The notes: generated by a model not told the origin, from the letters alone. A stretch of DNA of 64,000 bases from Citricoccus sp. SGAir0253 (GCF_005877055.1 NZ_CP039424.1:310001-374000), one strand, 5' to 3'; shown: positions 35,870 through 45,724, numbered from the stretch's first letter. Numbers and translations: made by a program.

Positions 35870-37498
35870 ATGGAGACCTTCAACCTGCCGGACGTCGGCG
35901 AGGGACTGACCGAGGCCGAGATCACCGAGTGGAAGGTCGCCGTCGGCGACACGGTCGCCGTCAACGACGTCCTCTGCGAGATCGAGACCGCCAAGTCCCT
36001 CGTCGAGCTGCCCAGCCCCTACGCCGGCACCGTCGCCGAGCTGATGGTGCCCGTGGGCGAGACCGTCCCGGTCGGCACCCCGATCATCGGCATCACCACC
36101 GCCGCGGGGACCGGGGCGCCGGGCGGCGACGCCGCGGCCGCTGCCGGGGCCGTGGCCCCGTCCGAGAGCGTGGCGGGGGGAGAGACCGGGGGAGAGGCCG
36201 ACGACGACGGCCCGGCCCCGCGCCCCGGCGTGGGCGAGGAGGCCCCCGTGCCCGCCGACGGCGGCGTCTCCCGCGGTGCATCCACCTCCGCGTCCCCGGG
36301 GGGCGCCGGATCGGGCGCCGCGCTGACCGGCTCGGGCCCGAAGGCCGACGCCACGCGCCGCCGCCCGCGCCGCTCCTCCGGCACGGGTGCCGGCACGGCG
36401 GCCGCCGTCCCGGCCACCACCCCGGCCGGCCGGGGCGGGACCTCGACGGCGGCGTCCTCCGCCGGCGCCCCGGCGTCCCCGACCGCCGCGACCACCCCGA
36501 CCGCCGCCGCCCAGCCGTCGGCCCCCGCCCCGGCGGGCCGGGGCCGGAAGCTGCCGGCCGCCGTCGGGCAGTTGGTGGCCGCCGGCCGCGAGCGCCAGGC
36601 CGAGGCCGCCGGGCTGTTCGAGCGGGTGCTGGCCAAGCCGCCGGTGCGGCGCATCGCCAAGGAGCTCGGCGTGGACCTGACCAAGGTGCGCGCCACGGGC
36701 CAGTTCGGCGAGGTCACCCGCACGGACGTGGAGGACTACCTCGCCGAGCGGGAGACGAACATCCAGACCTCGGGCTCGTTCTGGATGCCGAACACCGGCG
36801 ACAACGAGCGCCGCACGGAGCGCATCCGCGTCAAGGGCGTGCGCAAGGCCACCGCCCAGGCCGTGACCGAGTCCTACCGGGACGCCCCGCACGTGTCCAT
36901 CTACGTGGACGTGGACGCCAGCCGGACCATGGAGTTCGTGCAGCGGCTGAAGAAGTCCCCGGACTTCGAGGGCATCAAGGTCACCCCGCTGCTGATCCTG
37001 GCCAAGGCCGTCATCTGGGCCGCCGCGCGCAACCCCCACGTCAACGCGAGCTGGACGGACGAGGAGATCCTCGTCAAGCACTACATGAACCTCGGCATCG
37101 CCGCGGCCACCCCGCGCGGGCTGCTGGTGCCGAACATCAAGGACGCCAACGAGCTCTCCCTCAAGGAGCTCGCGATGGCCCTGACCGAGCTGGCCAAGCG
37201 CGCCCGGGACGGCAAGACGCAGCCGGCCGAGATGGCCGACGGCACCATCTCCATCACCAACATCGGGGCGCTGGGCATCGACACCGGCACGCCGATCATC
37301 AACCGCGGCGAGGTGGCGATCGTCGCCTTCGGCACCATCCGGCAGAAGCCGTGGGTCGTCTCCGGCGAGGTCATCCCGCGGTGGATCACCACCCTGGGCG
37401 GATCCTTCGACCACCGCGTGGTGGACGGGGACCTCTCGGCGCGGTTCATGGCCGACGTCGCGGCGATCATGGAGGAGCCGGCGCTGCTGCTGGAGTAG
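35870..37498 (+). CDS. bkdC: 2-oxoacid dehydrogenase E2 component, dihydrolipoamide acyltransferase
   Basis: A 542-residue protein. The lipoyl domain spans residues 1-80 with lipoyl-Lys42 in the ETAKSLVE motif. A very long Ala/Pro/Gly/Thr linker runs to about residue 225. The peripheral subunit-binding domain is around 255-290 ([15 protein letters not shown]). The catalytic domain ends with [10 protein letters not shown], where His515 is catalytic. The ATG has GGGAGAG about 8 nt upstream and lies 164 bp after E1beta. The product acyl-CoAs would supply branched-chain fatty acid primers or degradation of Leu, Ile and Val. Confidence 0.87.
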   Translation: METFNLPDVGEGLTEAEITEWKVAVGDTVAVNDVLCEIETAKSLVELPSPYAGTVAELMVPVGETVPVGTPIIGITTAAGTGAPGGDAAAAAGAVAPSESVAGGETGGEADDDGPAPRPGVGEEAPVPADGGVSRGASTSASPGGAGSGAALTGSGPKADATRRRPRRSSGTGAGTAAAVPATTPAGRGGTSTAASSAGAPASPTAATTPTAAAQPSAPAPAGRGRKLPAAVGQLVAAGRERQAEAAGLFERVLAKPPVRRIAKELGVDLTKVRATGQFGEVTRTDVEDYLAERETNIQTSGSFWMPNTGDNERRTERIRVKGVRKATAQAVTESYRDAPHVSIYVDVDASRTMEFVQRLKKSPDFEGIKVTPLLILAKAVIWAAARNPHVNASWTDEEILVKHYMNLGIAAATPRGLLVPNIKDANELSLKELAMALTELAKRARDGKTQPAEMADGTISITNIGALGIDTGTPIINRGEVAIVAFGTIRQKPWVVSGEVIPRWITTLGGSFDHRVVDGDLSARFMADVAAIMEEPALLLE

Positions 37499-37528
37499 CC
37501 CGGCGGGCCCCGGCGGGGGTCCGGCGGC

Positions 37529-39238
37529 CTACTCGCCGGCCTCGAAGGAGTGGGCGAGGACCCAGGACGGGAACGAGGTGATCTTCGCGTCGATCACCAG
37601 GGGCCGGTCCCGGGGCCCGTCCACCCAGTCCCGGACGGCCTCCAGGTCCGACTCCTGCCGCACGGTCAGCCCGTGGCAGCCGTAGCCGGCGGCGATCGCG
37701 GCGATGTCCGTCTCGGGGAACACCACCGTGTCCAGGTCCTCGGTCTCGTGGACGAAGTGGTGCACCTCGGCGCCGTAGGCGTTGTCGTTGTAGACCACCA
37801 CCACGAGCGGCAGGCCCAGCCGCACGGCGGTGTCCAGTTCCACGAGGGACATCATGAACCCGCCGTCCCCCACGCCGGCGACCGCCACCCGGCCCGGCAG
37901 CGCCACGGCCGCGCCGATCGCGCTGGACAGGGCCAGCCCGATGGACTGGAAGGCCAGCGGGACGCAGTACCCCTCGTGGTCCGGCACCCGCAGGTGCATG
38001 GCGGGGTAGGCGTTGAAGTTGCCGCCGTCCGGCACCACCACGCGCTCGTCCGGCAGCATCCGGTCCAGGACGTTCGTCAGCAGCCGGGGGTCGATCCGCC
38101 CGCTGCCGGGCTCGCCCTCCACCACCGGCTCGGAGGTGTCCTCGAAGGGCTGGTCCGCCCAGTCCAGGGACGCGGCCACCTTCCGGGCCACCTCCGGGGT
38201 CCGGTACCCGACGGCGGCGCCCGCGCCCGGCGCGGCGGCGTCGCCCCCGCCGGTGCGTCCGGCCAGCGCGGCGGTCACCGCCTCAGCGGTCAGCGCCGCG
38301 TCCCCCAGCACGGCCAGGTCCACGGGGTGGTGGAAGCCGAAGGCCTCCCGCCGGTCGTCCACCTGGGCGACGGTGGCGTGGCGCAGCAGTTCCCCGCCGC
38401 GGGTGGTCCACCGGTTCAGGGCCGCCCCGAAGGCGACGATCACGTCCGCCCCGGCGATCAGCTCCGCCGCGCCCTCCGTGGAGAAGCCGCCCATGACGTC
38501 CAGGTGCCACTCGTCCTCCTGCAACAGCCCGCGGCCCGCCGCGCTCGTGGTCAGCAGGGCCCCGGTCACCTCGGCCAGGCGGCGCAGCCCGGGCACCGCA
38601 CCCGCGGCCCCGCGGCCGCCCACGATCACGGGCCGCCGTGCCCCGGCCAGCAGCTCGGCGAGCCGGTCCACCGCCTCCGGGGCCGGCGCCGAGCGCAGGG
38701 GACCGGCCGGAGGGGCCGCCTGCTCCAGCCGCGCCACCTCCCGCTCCGGGACCTCCGCGTTCTGCAGGTCCAGGGGCAGGGACAGCACGACGGTGCGGCG
38801 CTGGTCCACCGCCGTCGTGACCGCCCGGATGACGTCCCGCACGGCCGAGGCGGGCGAGTGCACCCGCTCGGGGACCGCGCCCATGCCCTCGGCGACCTTG
38901 TCCTGGTCGACCCAGAAGTTGCTCTGCCGCTGGTCCCCGGGGGTGTCCCCGGTGACCACGAGCACCGGGGAGTGGGCCTTGGCCGCCTCGCCGATGCCGG
39001 TGAGCGCGTTCGAGAACCCGCAGCCCTGGTGCACGGTGAGCACCGTGAGCTCGCCCGTGGCCCGGGCGTGGGCGTCCGCCATGCAGGCCGCGCCCATCTC
39101 GTGCCGGGCGGCCACGAACTCCACGCCCGCGCGGGCCATCGCGTTGGTGACGCGGAAGTTCCCGCTGCCCACCACGCCGAACATCCTCCGGGCGCCCATC
39201 CTCCCGATGAGCGTGCCCACTGCCTCGTCCACTCGCAC
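37529..39238 (-). CDS. ThDP-dependent decarboxylase/synthase of the acetolactate synthase-benzoylformate decarboxylase superfamily
   Basis: A 569-residue enzyme. The N-terminal pyrimidine-binding domain has the catalytic Glu47 in ARHEMGAA, then HQGCGFSNALTGIGEA. The middle is DHS-like (ARRPVIVGGRGA). The C-terminal PP domain has GDGGFMMSLVELDTAVRLGLP and YNDNAYGAE. Length and motifs fit the family, but the substrate is not evident. GTG start. It lies downstream of, and on the same strand as, the importer's binding-protein gene (78-bp gap), so it probably acts on the compound imported by that ABC system. Benzoylformate, oxalyl-CoA and sulfo-pyruvate type reactions are all possible. Confidence 0.72.
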   Translation of the reverse strand: MRVDEAVGTLIGRMGARRMFGVVGSGNFRVTNAMARAGVEFVAARHEMGAACMADAHARATGELTVLTVHQGCGFSNALTGIGEAAKAHSPVLVVTGDTPGDQRQSNFWVDQDKVAEGMGAVPERVHSPASAVRDVIRAVTTAVDQRRTVVLSLPLDLQNAEVPEREVARLEQAAPPAGPLRSAPAPEAVDRLAELLAGARRPVIVGGRGAAGAVPGLRRLAEVTGALLTTSAAGRGLLQEDEWHLDVMGGFSTEGAAELIAGADVIVAFGAALNRWTTRGGELLRHATVAQVDDRREAFGFHHPVDLAVLGDAALTAEAVTAALAGRTGGGDAAAPGAGAAVGYRTPEVARKVAASLDWADQPFEDTSEPVVEGEPGSGRIDPRLLTNVLDRMLPDERVVVPDGGNFNAYPAMHLRVPDHEGYCVPLAFQSIGLALSSAIGAAVALPGRVAVAGVGDGGFMMSLVELDTAVRLGLPLVVVVYNDNAYGAEVHHFVHETEDLDTVVFPETDIAAIAAGYGCHGLTVRQESDLEAVRDWVDGPRDRPLVIDAKITSFPSWVLAHSFEAGE

Positions 39239-39316
39239 TGCCGCCGTCCTCTCTGCAGGGTGTCACCGCGTCCGCCGCGACGGGGCGGGCGCGTCCGGGG
39301 TGGGACCGTCCGGCCC

Positions 39317-40381
39317 CTACAGCTCGGCGAACATGTCCGGCACGGACAGCTCGCCCTTGATGGTCCCGTACGTGCGGGCCGTGGCGGCCAGTTCCTCCTG
39401 GGCGGCCATGTCGAACTCCGCGCGGAACCGCGGGAGCTTGACGTCCGCCAGCACCTTGGGGTCGATCTTCGTGTAGGTGCCGGTGATCCGGCGGACCTCG
39501 TCCGGGTTCGCCTGCGCGTACTCCAGGCCCTTCACGAGCGCGGCACGGAACGAGCGCACCAGCTCCGGGTCCTTCTCGATCGTGTCCTCGCTGGCGAAGT
39601 ACCCGCCGGTGTCCAGCTCCGGGTTGGCCTCGGCGTAGGGCCAGGAGACGGCCACGAAACCGGCCTGCAGGGCGGGGGTGACGAAGGGCTCCACGACGAT
39701 GCCGGCGTCCAGCTGCCCGTTCTCCAGGGCGGCCTGCACGTCCGGGAACGCCATCTCGATGAACTCGAGCGAGCCGCCGTCGCCGCCGGCCTTGTCCATG
39801 GCCTGCCGGCACGCGGTGTCCCCGATGTTCGCCAGCTGGTTGGAGGACAGCGTCTTGCCCTCGAGGTCGCGGATGTCCTCGTAGCCCGAGTCCTCGAGCG
39901 CGATGAGGGCGACGTTGTCGTTGCCCGGCTCGCCCGTGGTGGTGGAGCCGGAGCAGAAGAACTTCAGCCCGATGCCCTGGGAACGGGCGACCATCATGGA
40001 CACCACGTTGCCGAAGGCGAAGTCGAACTGGCCGGAGGAGACGCCCGGGAAGGGGATGGCCCCGCCGGAGGTCGCCTCGATGCTGACGTCCAGCCCGGCC
40101 TCCTCGAAGAAGCCCTGGTCCTTGGCCAGGTGCAGGGGGGCCACGTCCACGATGGGGATGGCCGCCACGGACACCGGGCGCAGTCCGGCGGAGGAGCTGC
40201 CGGAGGCGCCGCCGGACGGGCTCGCCGCCGAGCCGGAGCCGCCGCCGGAGGGCTGGCCCTGGCCACAGGCCGCCGCCGTGCCGGCCACGAGGGCGGCGGC
40301 GCCGGTGAGGAGCAGGTGGCGGCGGCTCAGCGAGCGCCCTGCGCGCGGAGGGGTGGGAGTGGTCTCGGTCCGGGTGCCCAT
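39317..40381 (-). CDS. NitT/TauT-type ABC transporter substrate-binding lipoprotein
   Basis: A 354-residue exported binding protein of the NMT1/SsuA/ThiY group. The N-terminus has a Tat-like SRRHLLLTG motif, a hydrophobic stretch and a lipobox-like TAAAC at about residue 37, followed by a Gly/Ser-rich linker. The core begins VSVAAIPIVDVAPLHLAKDQGFFEEAGLDV. GAAGGAG precedes the ATG by 8 nt. The cognate permeases and ATPase are encoded in the other direction at 41.7-44.5 kb, beyond the LysR gene. Substrates of the family include nitrate, sulfonates, pyrimidine precursors and aromatic acids; this one is undetermined. Confidence 0.82.
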   Translation of the reverse strand: MGTRTETTPTPPRAGRSLSRRHLLLTGAAALVAGTAAACGQGQPSGGGSGSAASPSGGASGSSSAGLRPVSVAAIPIVDVAPLHLAKDQGFFEEAGLDVSIEATSGGAIPFPGVSSGQFDFAFGNVVSMMVARSQGIGLKFFCSGSTTTGEPGNDNVALIALEDSGYEDIRDLEGKTLSSNQLANIGDTACRQAMDKAGGDGGSLEFIEMAFPDVQAALENGQLDAGIVVEPFVTPALQAGFVAVSWPYAEANPELDTGGYFASEDTIEKDPELVRSFRAALVKGLEYAQANPDEVRRITGTYTKIDPKVLADVKLPRFRAEFDMAAQEELAATARTYGTIKGELSVPDMFAEL

Positions 40382-40463
40382 GCGAACTCCTTCGGTCGGT
40401 AGGCCGGGTGAGTCCCATCGAACCCGTTGGGCGGCCACCGGACCACTGATCCTTTCGCCAGTG

Positions 40464-40486
40464 ACCCATAGAGATGGTCTATGGGT
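40464..40486. promoter_or_regulatory. LysR-type box overlapping the lysR stop codon
   Basis: A perfect dyad ACCCATAG-N7-CTATGGGT contains the T-N11-A pattern expected for a LysR-family binding site. It lies about 85 bp upstream of the binding-protein start and overlaps the TAG stop of the LysR gene itself (40479-40481). Confidence 0.55.
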
Positions 40487-41390
40487 GCGCGGCCGTCCCC
40501 CAGTCCGCGGGCGCATCCAGCGGGTGCTCGCGCAGGACCGCGAGGACCCAGCCGGCGAACCACTCGGCGGCCGCGGTGCGCGGCGAGGAGGCCGCGTGCA
40601 GGTACACCGGCGTCTCCACGTCCCCCAGGGGCAGGTCCCACGCGTGGAGGGGCCAGCGGGAGGACCAGCCGGGCACCACGATCCCCGGGGCGATCGCCAG
40701 CAGGCCCGTGGCCGAGAGGACGGCCGGGATGCCCGCGAACCCGTCCACCGTCACGGAGCCCGGCGGGGCGGGCGGCAGCCGGGACTCCACGACCGTGTGC
40801 CCGGTGGTGCCCCGCACCACGATGCGCGGCAGTGCGGCGAGGTCCTCGAGGGTCGGGGGCGAGGTGAAGCGCCCCGCCCGGGAGATCCCCACGTAGCGGT
40901 CCCGGCGGAGGGGCGTGGACTCCAGCCGGCCCCCGAGCCGGACGGAGGCGATCGCCACGTCGAGCTCACCGGACCCCAGGTCACGGGCCGCCGTGCCGGT
41001 GTCCAGGGGCAGGACGTCCAGGCGGGCCCGCGGGGCCACCGCGCCCAGGGCGGACACGAGCACGGGCAGGAACGTCGCCTGGCCCAGGTCGGTCATGGCC
41101 ACCCGGAAGGTGGTCGGCGCCGTGGCGGGGTCGAAGGCCTCCAGCCGGGCCACGGCCGCATCGGCCTCCCGGGGCAGGTGCCCCACCTCGGCGTAGAGCT
41201 GGAGGGCGGCGCGGGTGGGACGGATACCGCGGCCGGAGCGCTGGAACAGCTCGTCGCCCGTGGCCCGCCGGAGCCGGTTCACCGCGTGGGTGACGGAGGA
41301 CTGGGTGAGGTTCAGCCGCGCGGCCGCCGCCGTCAGCGTGCCCTCCTCGACCACGGCCGCGAACACCCGGACGAGGTTCAGGTCCAGCAT
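40479..41390 (-). CDS. LysR family transcriptional regulator
   Basis: A 303-residue regulator. The N-terminal LTTR winged helix starts MLDLNLVRVFAAVVEEGTLTAAAARLNLTQSSVTHAVNRLRRATGDELF-type, followed by a periplasmic-binding-protein-like effector domain. The start at 41390 places the HTH at the usual position; an in-frame extension of 56 Pro/Arg-rich residues is unlikely. It lies between the two divergent halves of the ABC system and probably controls both promoters. A dyad of LTTR form overlaps its own stop codon. Confidence 0.85.
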   Translation of the reverse strand: MLDLNLVRVFAAVVEEGTLTAAAARLNLTQSSVTHAVNRLRRATGDELFQRSGRGIRPTRAALQLYAEVGHLPREADAAVARLEAFDPATAPTTFRVAMTDLGQATFLPVLVSALGAVAPRARLDVLPLDTGTAARDLGSGELDVAIASVRLGGRLESTPLRRDRYVGISRAGRFTSPPTLEDLAALPRIVVRGTTGHTVVESRLPPAPPGSVTVDGFAGIPAVLSATGLLAIAPGIVVPGWSSRWPLHAWDLPLGDVETPVYLHAASSPRTAAAEWFAGWVLAVLREHPLDAPADWGTAAHP

Positions 41391-41545
41391 GGCCGGTCCG
41401 GCGGGCGGCGGGGCGGCGGAGGGATCATGGGGACCATTCTGTCCCGGCCGCGGCCGGGACTCCACGGATCGCGGCGGGCGGAGCCGGGCGGTCCCGGGCG
41501 GCCGGCTCGGTGCCGAAGCAGTTGCGGGTCGGAATGATTGACGTA

Positions 41546-41574
41546 TTGAACTATCCACGCCGGATGTCTATTCT
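41546..41574 (+). promoter_or_regulatory. sigma70-type promoter of the ABC permease operon
   Basis: TTGAAC (41546-41551), a 17-nt spacer and TATTCT (41569-41574), in an AT-rich island. It lies about 95 bp upstream of the first permease start and is divergent from lysR. Confidence 0.65.
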
Positions 41575-41674
41575 GGTGCCACGCTGTGGGACACGTCACA
41601 CCGCGGCCCGCGAGGGCCCGGGCCCCGTACCCCGGCACTGACAACCCCCTGTCACGAGCGGAGCACCACGAGCG

Positions 41675-42736
41675 ATGACCGACCAGACACCGTCCACCGG
41701 AGCGCCGGGGCCCCGCCGCCCCCGCGGGTCCGGGGGCTCCCACCGCGAGACGGAGGTGGAGCGGCTGCACCGCCTCGAGGGCGCCTCCCGCGTCGACCAG
41801 CGCCGCGGGGACACCCGCCGGCACGTGGACGCGGCCACCGTGGCGGGCCTCGACATCCCCACGCGCCCGGACCCGGCCGCCCCGCCCACCTCGGTGGCCC
41901 AGTCCGGTCCCACCGGCTTCCCGACGCCGTCCGGCCCGGCCCGCGCCCGGCGCCGGTCCCGGCGCGGCGGCATGACCCGGTTCCTGGGCCTGCTGGGCCT
42001 GCTCGGCTTCCTCGTGACCTGGCAGCTGCTGCCCCTGACCGGGATCGTCAACCCCGCCTACCTGCCCCCGGCCTCGGCGGCGATCACCGACCTCTTCCGC
42101 AACCTCGGCCTGGCCGCCTTCTGGGAGGCCGTCGGGGACACCATGTGGCAGTGGCTCCTGGGCATGGTCATCGCGGTGACCGCGGCCGCGGTGCTGGGCT
42201 TCGTGATCGGCTCGTCCACGGTCCTGCGCCGGTTCACCAACTCCACGATCGAGTTCCTGCGCCCCGTGCCCTCCGTGGCCCTGATCCCGCTGGCCGTGCT
42301 GCTGTACGGCGTGGACATCGAGTCCGCCCTGCTGCTGATCGTCTACGCCTCGTTCTGGCAGGTCCTCATCCAGGTCCTCTACGGGGTGGCGGACGTGGAC
42401 AACGTGGCCATGAACACCGCCCGGTCCTACGGCCTCGGGCCGTTCGCCCGGCTGCGGTACGTCATCTTCCCCACCACCCTGCCCTACCTGATGACGGGCA
42501 TCCGCCTGGCCGCCGCCGTCGCCCTCATCCTGGCGATCACCGCCCAGCTGATCATCGGCACCCCGGGCCTGGGCGCGGAGATCGCCAAGGCCCAGTCCGG
42601 CGGCTCCTACGTGGCGATGTACGGCCTCGTGCTGGCCACCGGCCTGCTGGGCGTGCTCATCAACCTGGTCATGCGCATCATCGAGCGCCGCGTGCTGTCC
42701 TGGCACTCCTCGGTGCGGACGGAGGTCGTCAAGTGA
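41675..42736 (+). CDS. ABC transporter permease, NitT/TauT type (first subunit)
   Basis: A 353-residue permease. Residues 1-95 are an unusually long charged and Pro-rich cytoplasmic N-terminus. Six transmembrane helices follow, with the EAA-loop motif region ARSYGLGPFARLRYVIFPTTLPYLMTGIRLA. GAGCGGAGC lies upstream of the ATG. It overlaps the second permease start by 4 bp (GTGA). Partner of the binding protein at 39317 and the ATPase at 43592. Confidence 0.85.
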   Translation: MTDQTPSTGAPGPRRPRGSGGSHRETEVERLHRLEGASRVDQRRGDTRRHVDAATVAGLDIPTRPDPAAPPTSVAQSGPTGFPTPSGPARARRRSRRGGMTRFLGLLGLLGFLVTWQLLPLTGIVNPAYLPPASAAITDLFRNLGLAAFWEAVGDTMWQWLLGMVIAVTAAAVLGFVIGSSTVLRRFTNSTIEFLRPVPSVALIPLAVLLYGVDIESALLLIVYASFWQVLIQVLYGVADVDNVAMNTARSYGLGPFARLRYVIFPTTLPYLMTGIRLAAAVALILAITAQLIIGTPGLGAEIAKAQSGGSYVAMYGLVLATGLLGVLINLVMRIIERRVLSWHSSVRTEVVK

Positions 42737-43509
42737 GAATGCTCAAGTCCGTCCTGTACATCGTCGCGCTGCCGGTGCTGCTGCTGGTGATCTGGTACCT
42801 GGCCACCGCGTTCGGGGAGAAGAACTTCTTCGTCCCCACCCCCACCCTGCTCGCCGAGACCTTCGTGGACACGTGGACCTGGGACCGGATGACCCGGGAC
42901 GTCTTCCCGTCGCTGACCCGCCTGCTGTTCGGCATCGCCGGGTCCATCCTCATCGGCATCGTCGCCGGCCTGCTCATCGGCTCGATCCGCTGGCTGCGCG
43001 CCCTGCTCGAGCCCACCCTCGAGTTCTTCCGGGCCATCCCGCCCACCGTGCTCATCCCCGTGCTGATGCTGCTGATCGGCATCGGCGACGACATGAAGGT
43101 CGCCGTCATCATCTTCGGCGCCGTCTGGCCCATCCTGCTGAACACCATCGAGGGCGTGCGCGCCATGGACGAGGTCCTCTCGGACACCACGCGCACCTAC
43201 GGCATCGGCGGCGTGAACCGCGTGCGCTACCTGATCCTGCCCTCGGCCGCGCCCCAGATCATGGCCGGCATCCGCCAGTCGCTGTCCATCGCGCTGATCC
43301 TGATGGTCATCTCCGAGATGTTCGCGGCCTCCTCCGGGCTGGGCTTCACCATCGTCCAGTTCCAGCGCTCCTTCGCGATCCCGGAGATGTGGTCCGGCAT
43401 CGTGCTGCTGGGCATCATCGGCGTGGTGATGTCCTTCATCTTCCAGCTGGTCGAGCGCCTGGTTCTGCGCTGGTACCACGGCCTGCGGGAGATCGAGAAT
43501 GCGGCCTGA
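42733..43509 (+). CDS. ABC transporter permease, NitT/TauT type (second subunit)
   Basis: A 258-residue six-helix permease with the EAA loop TRTYGIGGVNRVRYLILPSAAPQIMAGIRQ. The GTG start overlaps the previous stop codon, which suggests translational coupling; an ATG two codons later is an alternative. It forms the heterodimeric membrane part of the importer with the preceding product. Confidence 0.85.
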   Translation: MRMLKSVLYIVALPVLLLVIWYLATAFGEKNFFVPTPTLLAETFVDTWTWDRMTRDVFPSLTRLLFGIAGSILIGIVAGLLIGSIRWLRALLEPTLEFFRAIPPTVLIPVLMLLIGIGDDMKVAVIIFGAVWPILLNTIEGVRAMDEVLSDTTRTYGIGGVNRVRYLILPSAAPQIMAGIRQSLSIALILMVISEMFAASSGLGFTIVQFQRSFAIPEMWSGIVLLGIIGVVMSFIFQLVERLVLRWYHGLREIENAA

Positions 43510-43591
43510 CCCGTCCCGCCCCGGCGCGGCCCCCGGGCCCGCCCCCCACGCTTCCGACCCCACCATCCCCACCCAGGAAGGGACCGAGGAC

Positions 43592-44506
43592 ATGACCCCG
43601 GACCAGATCTCCCCCGCCGGGACCGCCGGCACCGTCTCGTCCCAGGGCGGCGTGGCCGAGACCCCGGACGGCCTGCTGACCGTGGGCAGGACCATGCCGG
43701 ACGGCGAGGCCATGCTGGCCGTGCGGAACCTGAAGAAGGTGTACCACACGGACGGCGGCGACATCGAGGCCGTCCGGAACCTCACCTTCGACCTGCCGCA
43801 GGGCCAGCTGGCCTGCCTCGTGGGCCCCTCGGGCTCCGGCAAGACCACGCTGCTCAAGTGCATCTCGGGCCTGCTGGCCCCCACCGCGGGCGAGGTCACG
43901 CTGCACGGCAAGAAGGTCACCGGCCCGCCGAAGTCCATGGCCGTCGTCTTCCAGGAGTACGGCCGGTCCCTGTTCCCGTGGATGCGGGTGCGGGACAACG
44001 TGGAGCTGCCGCTGAAGAACCAGGGCGTGGACAAGGCCAAGCGGGACGAGCTCGTGGACAACGCGCTCGAGGCCGTGGGCCTGGCCCACGTGCCGAAGTC
44101 CTACCCGTGGCAGCTCTCCGGCGGCATGCAGCAACGCGTCGCCATCGCCCGCGCCGTGGCGTACCAGCCCGAGGTGCTGCTGATGGACGAGCCGTTCGCC
44201 GCCGTCGACGCCCAGACCCGCGCCGACCTGGAGGACCTCGTCCGCACCGTGTGGAAGCAGCTGGGCGTCTCCGTCCTGTTCGTCACCCACGACATCGACG
44301 AGTCCGTCTACCTGGGCGAGCGCGTCATCATCCTCTCGTCCTCGCCCACGGTGATCCAGCAGGACGTGCTGATCGACCTGCCGGACGAGCGCGACCAGCT
44401 CGAGACCCGCTCCTCGCAGCGCTTCTCCGAGCTGCGCCACCACGTCTACGAGCAGATCCAGCTCGCCAAGAAGGGCTTCCGCCCCGAGGACTCGATCGCG
44501 AAGTAG
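43592..44506 (+). CDS. ABC transporter ATP-binding protein, NitT/TauT type
   Basis: A 304-residue ATPase with Walker A GPSGSGKTTLL, signature LSGGMQQRVAIARA, Walker B VLLMDEPFAAVD and the switch His in FVTHDIDE. A 45-residue N-terminal extension precedes the NBD. GAGGAC or GGAAGGG serves as ribosome binding site. It is the last gene of the permease operon and is followed by the palindromes at 44541-44606. Confidence 0.88.
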   Translation: MTPDQISPAGTAGTVSSQGGVAETPDGLLTVGRTMPDGEAMLAVRNLKKVYHTDGGDIEAVRNLTFDLPQGQLACLVGPSGSGKTTLLKCISGLLAPTAGEVTLHGKKVTGPPKSMAVVFQEYGRSLFPWMRVRDNVELPLKNQGVDKAKRDELVDNALEAVGLAHVPKSYPWQLSGGMQQRVAIARAVAYQPEVLLMDEPFAAVDAQTRADLEDLVRTVWKQLGVSVLFVTHDIDESVYLGERVIILSSSPTVIQQDVLIDLPDERDQLETRSSQRFSELRHHVYEQIQLAKKGFRPEDSIAK

Positions 44507-44540
44507 CCTCCCGGTCCGTCCCCACCGCTCGGTCCCTCTC

Positions 44541-44606
44541 GCTCTGCGGGCAATACCCGCGGGTCACTTTGCGGGCAATACCCACCGGTGGGTATTGCCC
44601 GCAAAG
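44541..44606. repeat. family-2 palindrome (plus half copy), left flank of nuclease paralog 2
   Basis: A perfect 40-bp palindrome at 44567-44606 with arm CTTTGCGGGCAATACCCACC. It is preceded at 44541-44564 by a partial copy of the left arm (TGCGGGCAATACCCGCGGGT). It lies 91 bp before the paralog 2 start and 60 bp after the ABC ATPase stop. It could also act as a terminator for that operon. Related copies are at 45725, 54328 and 59212. Confidence 0.8.
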
Positions 44607-44697
44607 CGCCATCGGGGTGTGGGAAGGCCGGGCGTGTCGTCCACCTGGGCCGGTGGTCGCGGCCCGGGTGGGTGCCCCGCTCGGCCATGCTGGCCGC

Positions 44698-45675
44698 ATG
44701 TCACGACGCCGGCCCCTTCCCGAGGAGTACCTCCACGCCCCCTTCAGCCGCGTCCGGGCCCTGGCGGACGGGCTGCCCGAGGGGCGGCTGCGGGCCGGCG
44801 ACCTCGAACGCATCGGACACGGTCTCTACCGGTCCCGGGCGGCCCCGCTGGGGGACTGGTCCGGGATCGGGCTGCCCCCGCCGCCCCACGGGGTGGCACC
44901 CGGACACCTCGCCTCCCTGCTGGAGGCCACCGGCGGTGCCCTGTCGCACCAGTCGGCGGCCCATGTCTACGGGATCCCGTTGCCGCCGTGGCTCCAGGAG
45001 GAGACGGACATACAGGTCACGGGGCCGAGCCCCGTGCTGCGCAGTCGCCGCCCCGGGACCAGGGGACATCGCCGGCCGCTGGACCCGGCCGACGTCGTGG
45101 TCCACCACGGGATGCCCTGCACCACGCCGGAGCGCACCTGGCTGGACCTCGCCTCGCTGCTCCGGCCGGGCCAGGACGACCTGCTCGTGGCCGCCGGCGA
45201 TCACCTCGTCAAGCATCCGTGGGTGGAGGGCAGGCGCGAGATGCCGTGGACGACGCGCGAGCGGCTGGAACGGGTGTTCCGGCGCACGGGGCGCTTCAAG
45301 GGCGTCCGGCTGGCCCGGGCCGCGCTGCCGCTCATCCGGGTGGGCGCGGACTCGCCGGCGGAGACGCTGGTGCGGCTCGCGCTGGTGGCCGCGGGGCTGC
45401 CGGAACCGGCACTCCAGGTCCACGCCACGGACCTGCCCGCGGACCGGTATCCCGCCGATCTCGGGTACCGGGAGGCCAGGATCGCCCTGCAGTACGACGG
45501 CGACCACCACCGGGATCCCGCGCAGCAGGAGGTCGACGCCCGCCGCGACGCGTGGTTCGTCCGCCACGGCTGGCTGGTCATCCGCATCACGGTGCAGGAC
45601 CTGCGGGACGACCTGCGGGACGTGGTCCGTCGGATCCAGGGCCGCTTCGCTGCGCTCGCGCTGCCCTCCGCCTGA
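44698..45675 (+). CDS. AbiEi-like winged helix plus DUF559-like nuclease, paralog 2
   Basis: A 325-residue paralog of the proteins at 3192 and 56304, and the shortest of the three. The N-terminal winged-helix segment is GRLRAGDLERIGHGLYRS. The C-terminal nuclease-like core has D254-x10-Q265-x-D267 in ADLGYREARIALQYDGDHH. It then has RRDAWFVRHGWLVIRITVQDL, an almost textbook DUF559 tail. Gln replaces Glu at the middle position, which may alter or abolish metal-dependent cleavage. It is flanked by family-2 palindromes at 44567-44606 and 45725-45770. No ribosome binding site is visible before the ATG. Role unknown. Confidence 0.7.
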   Translation: MSRRRPLPEEYLHAPFSRVRALADGLPEGRLRAGDLERIGHGLYRSRAAPLGDWSGIGLPPPPHGVAPGHLASLLEATGGALSHQSAAHVYGIPLPPWLQEETDIQVTGPSPVLRSRRPGTRGHRRPLDPADVVVHHGMPCTTPERTWLDLASLLRPGQDDLLVAAGDHLVKHPWVEGRREMPWTTRERLERVFRRTGRFKGVRLARAALPLIRVGADSPAETLVRLALVAAGLPEPALQVHATDLPADRYPADLGYREARIALQYDGDHHRDPAQQEVDARRDAWFVRHGWLVIRITVQDLRDDLRDVVRRIQGRFAALALPSA

Positions 45676-45724
45676 GGCGCGGCGGTCCGCTCCGCCCCGT
45701 GGCGCGCCGGTCCGCTCCGCCCCA

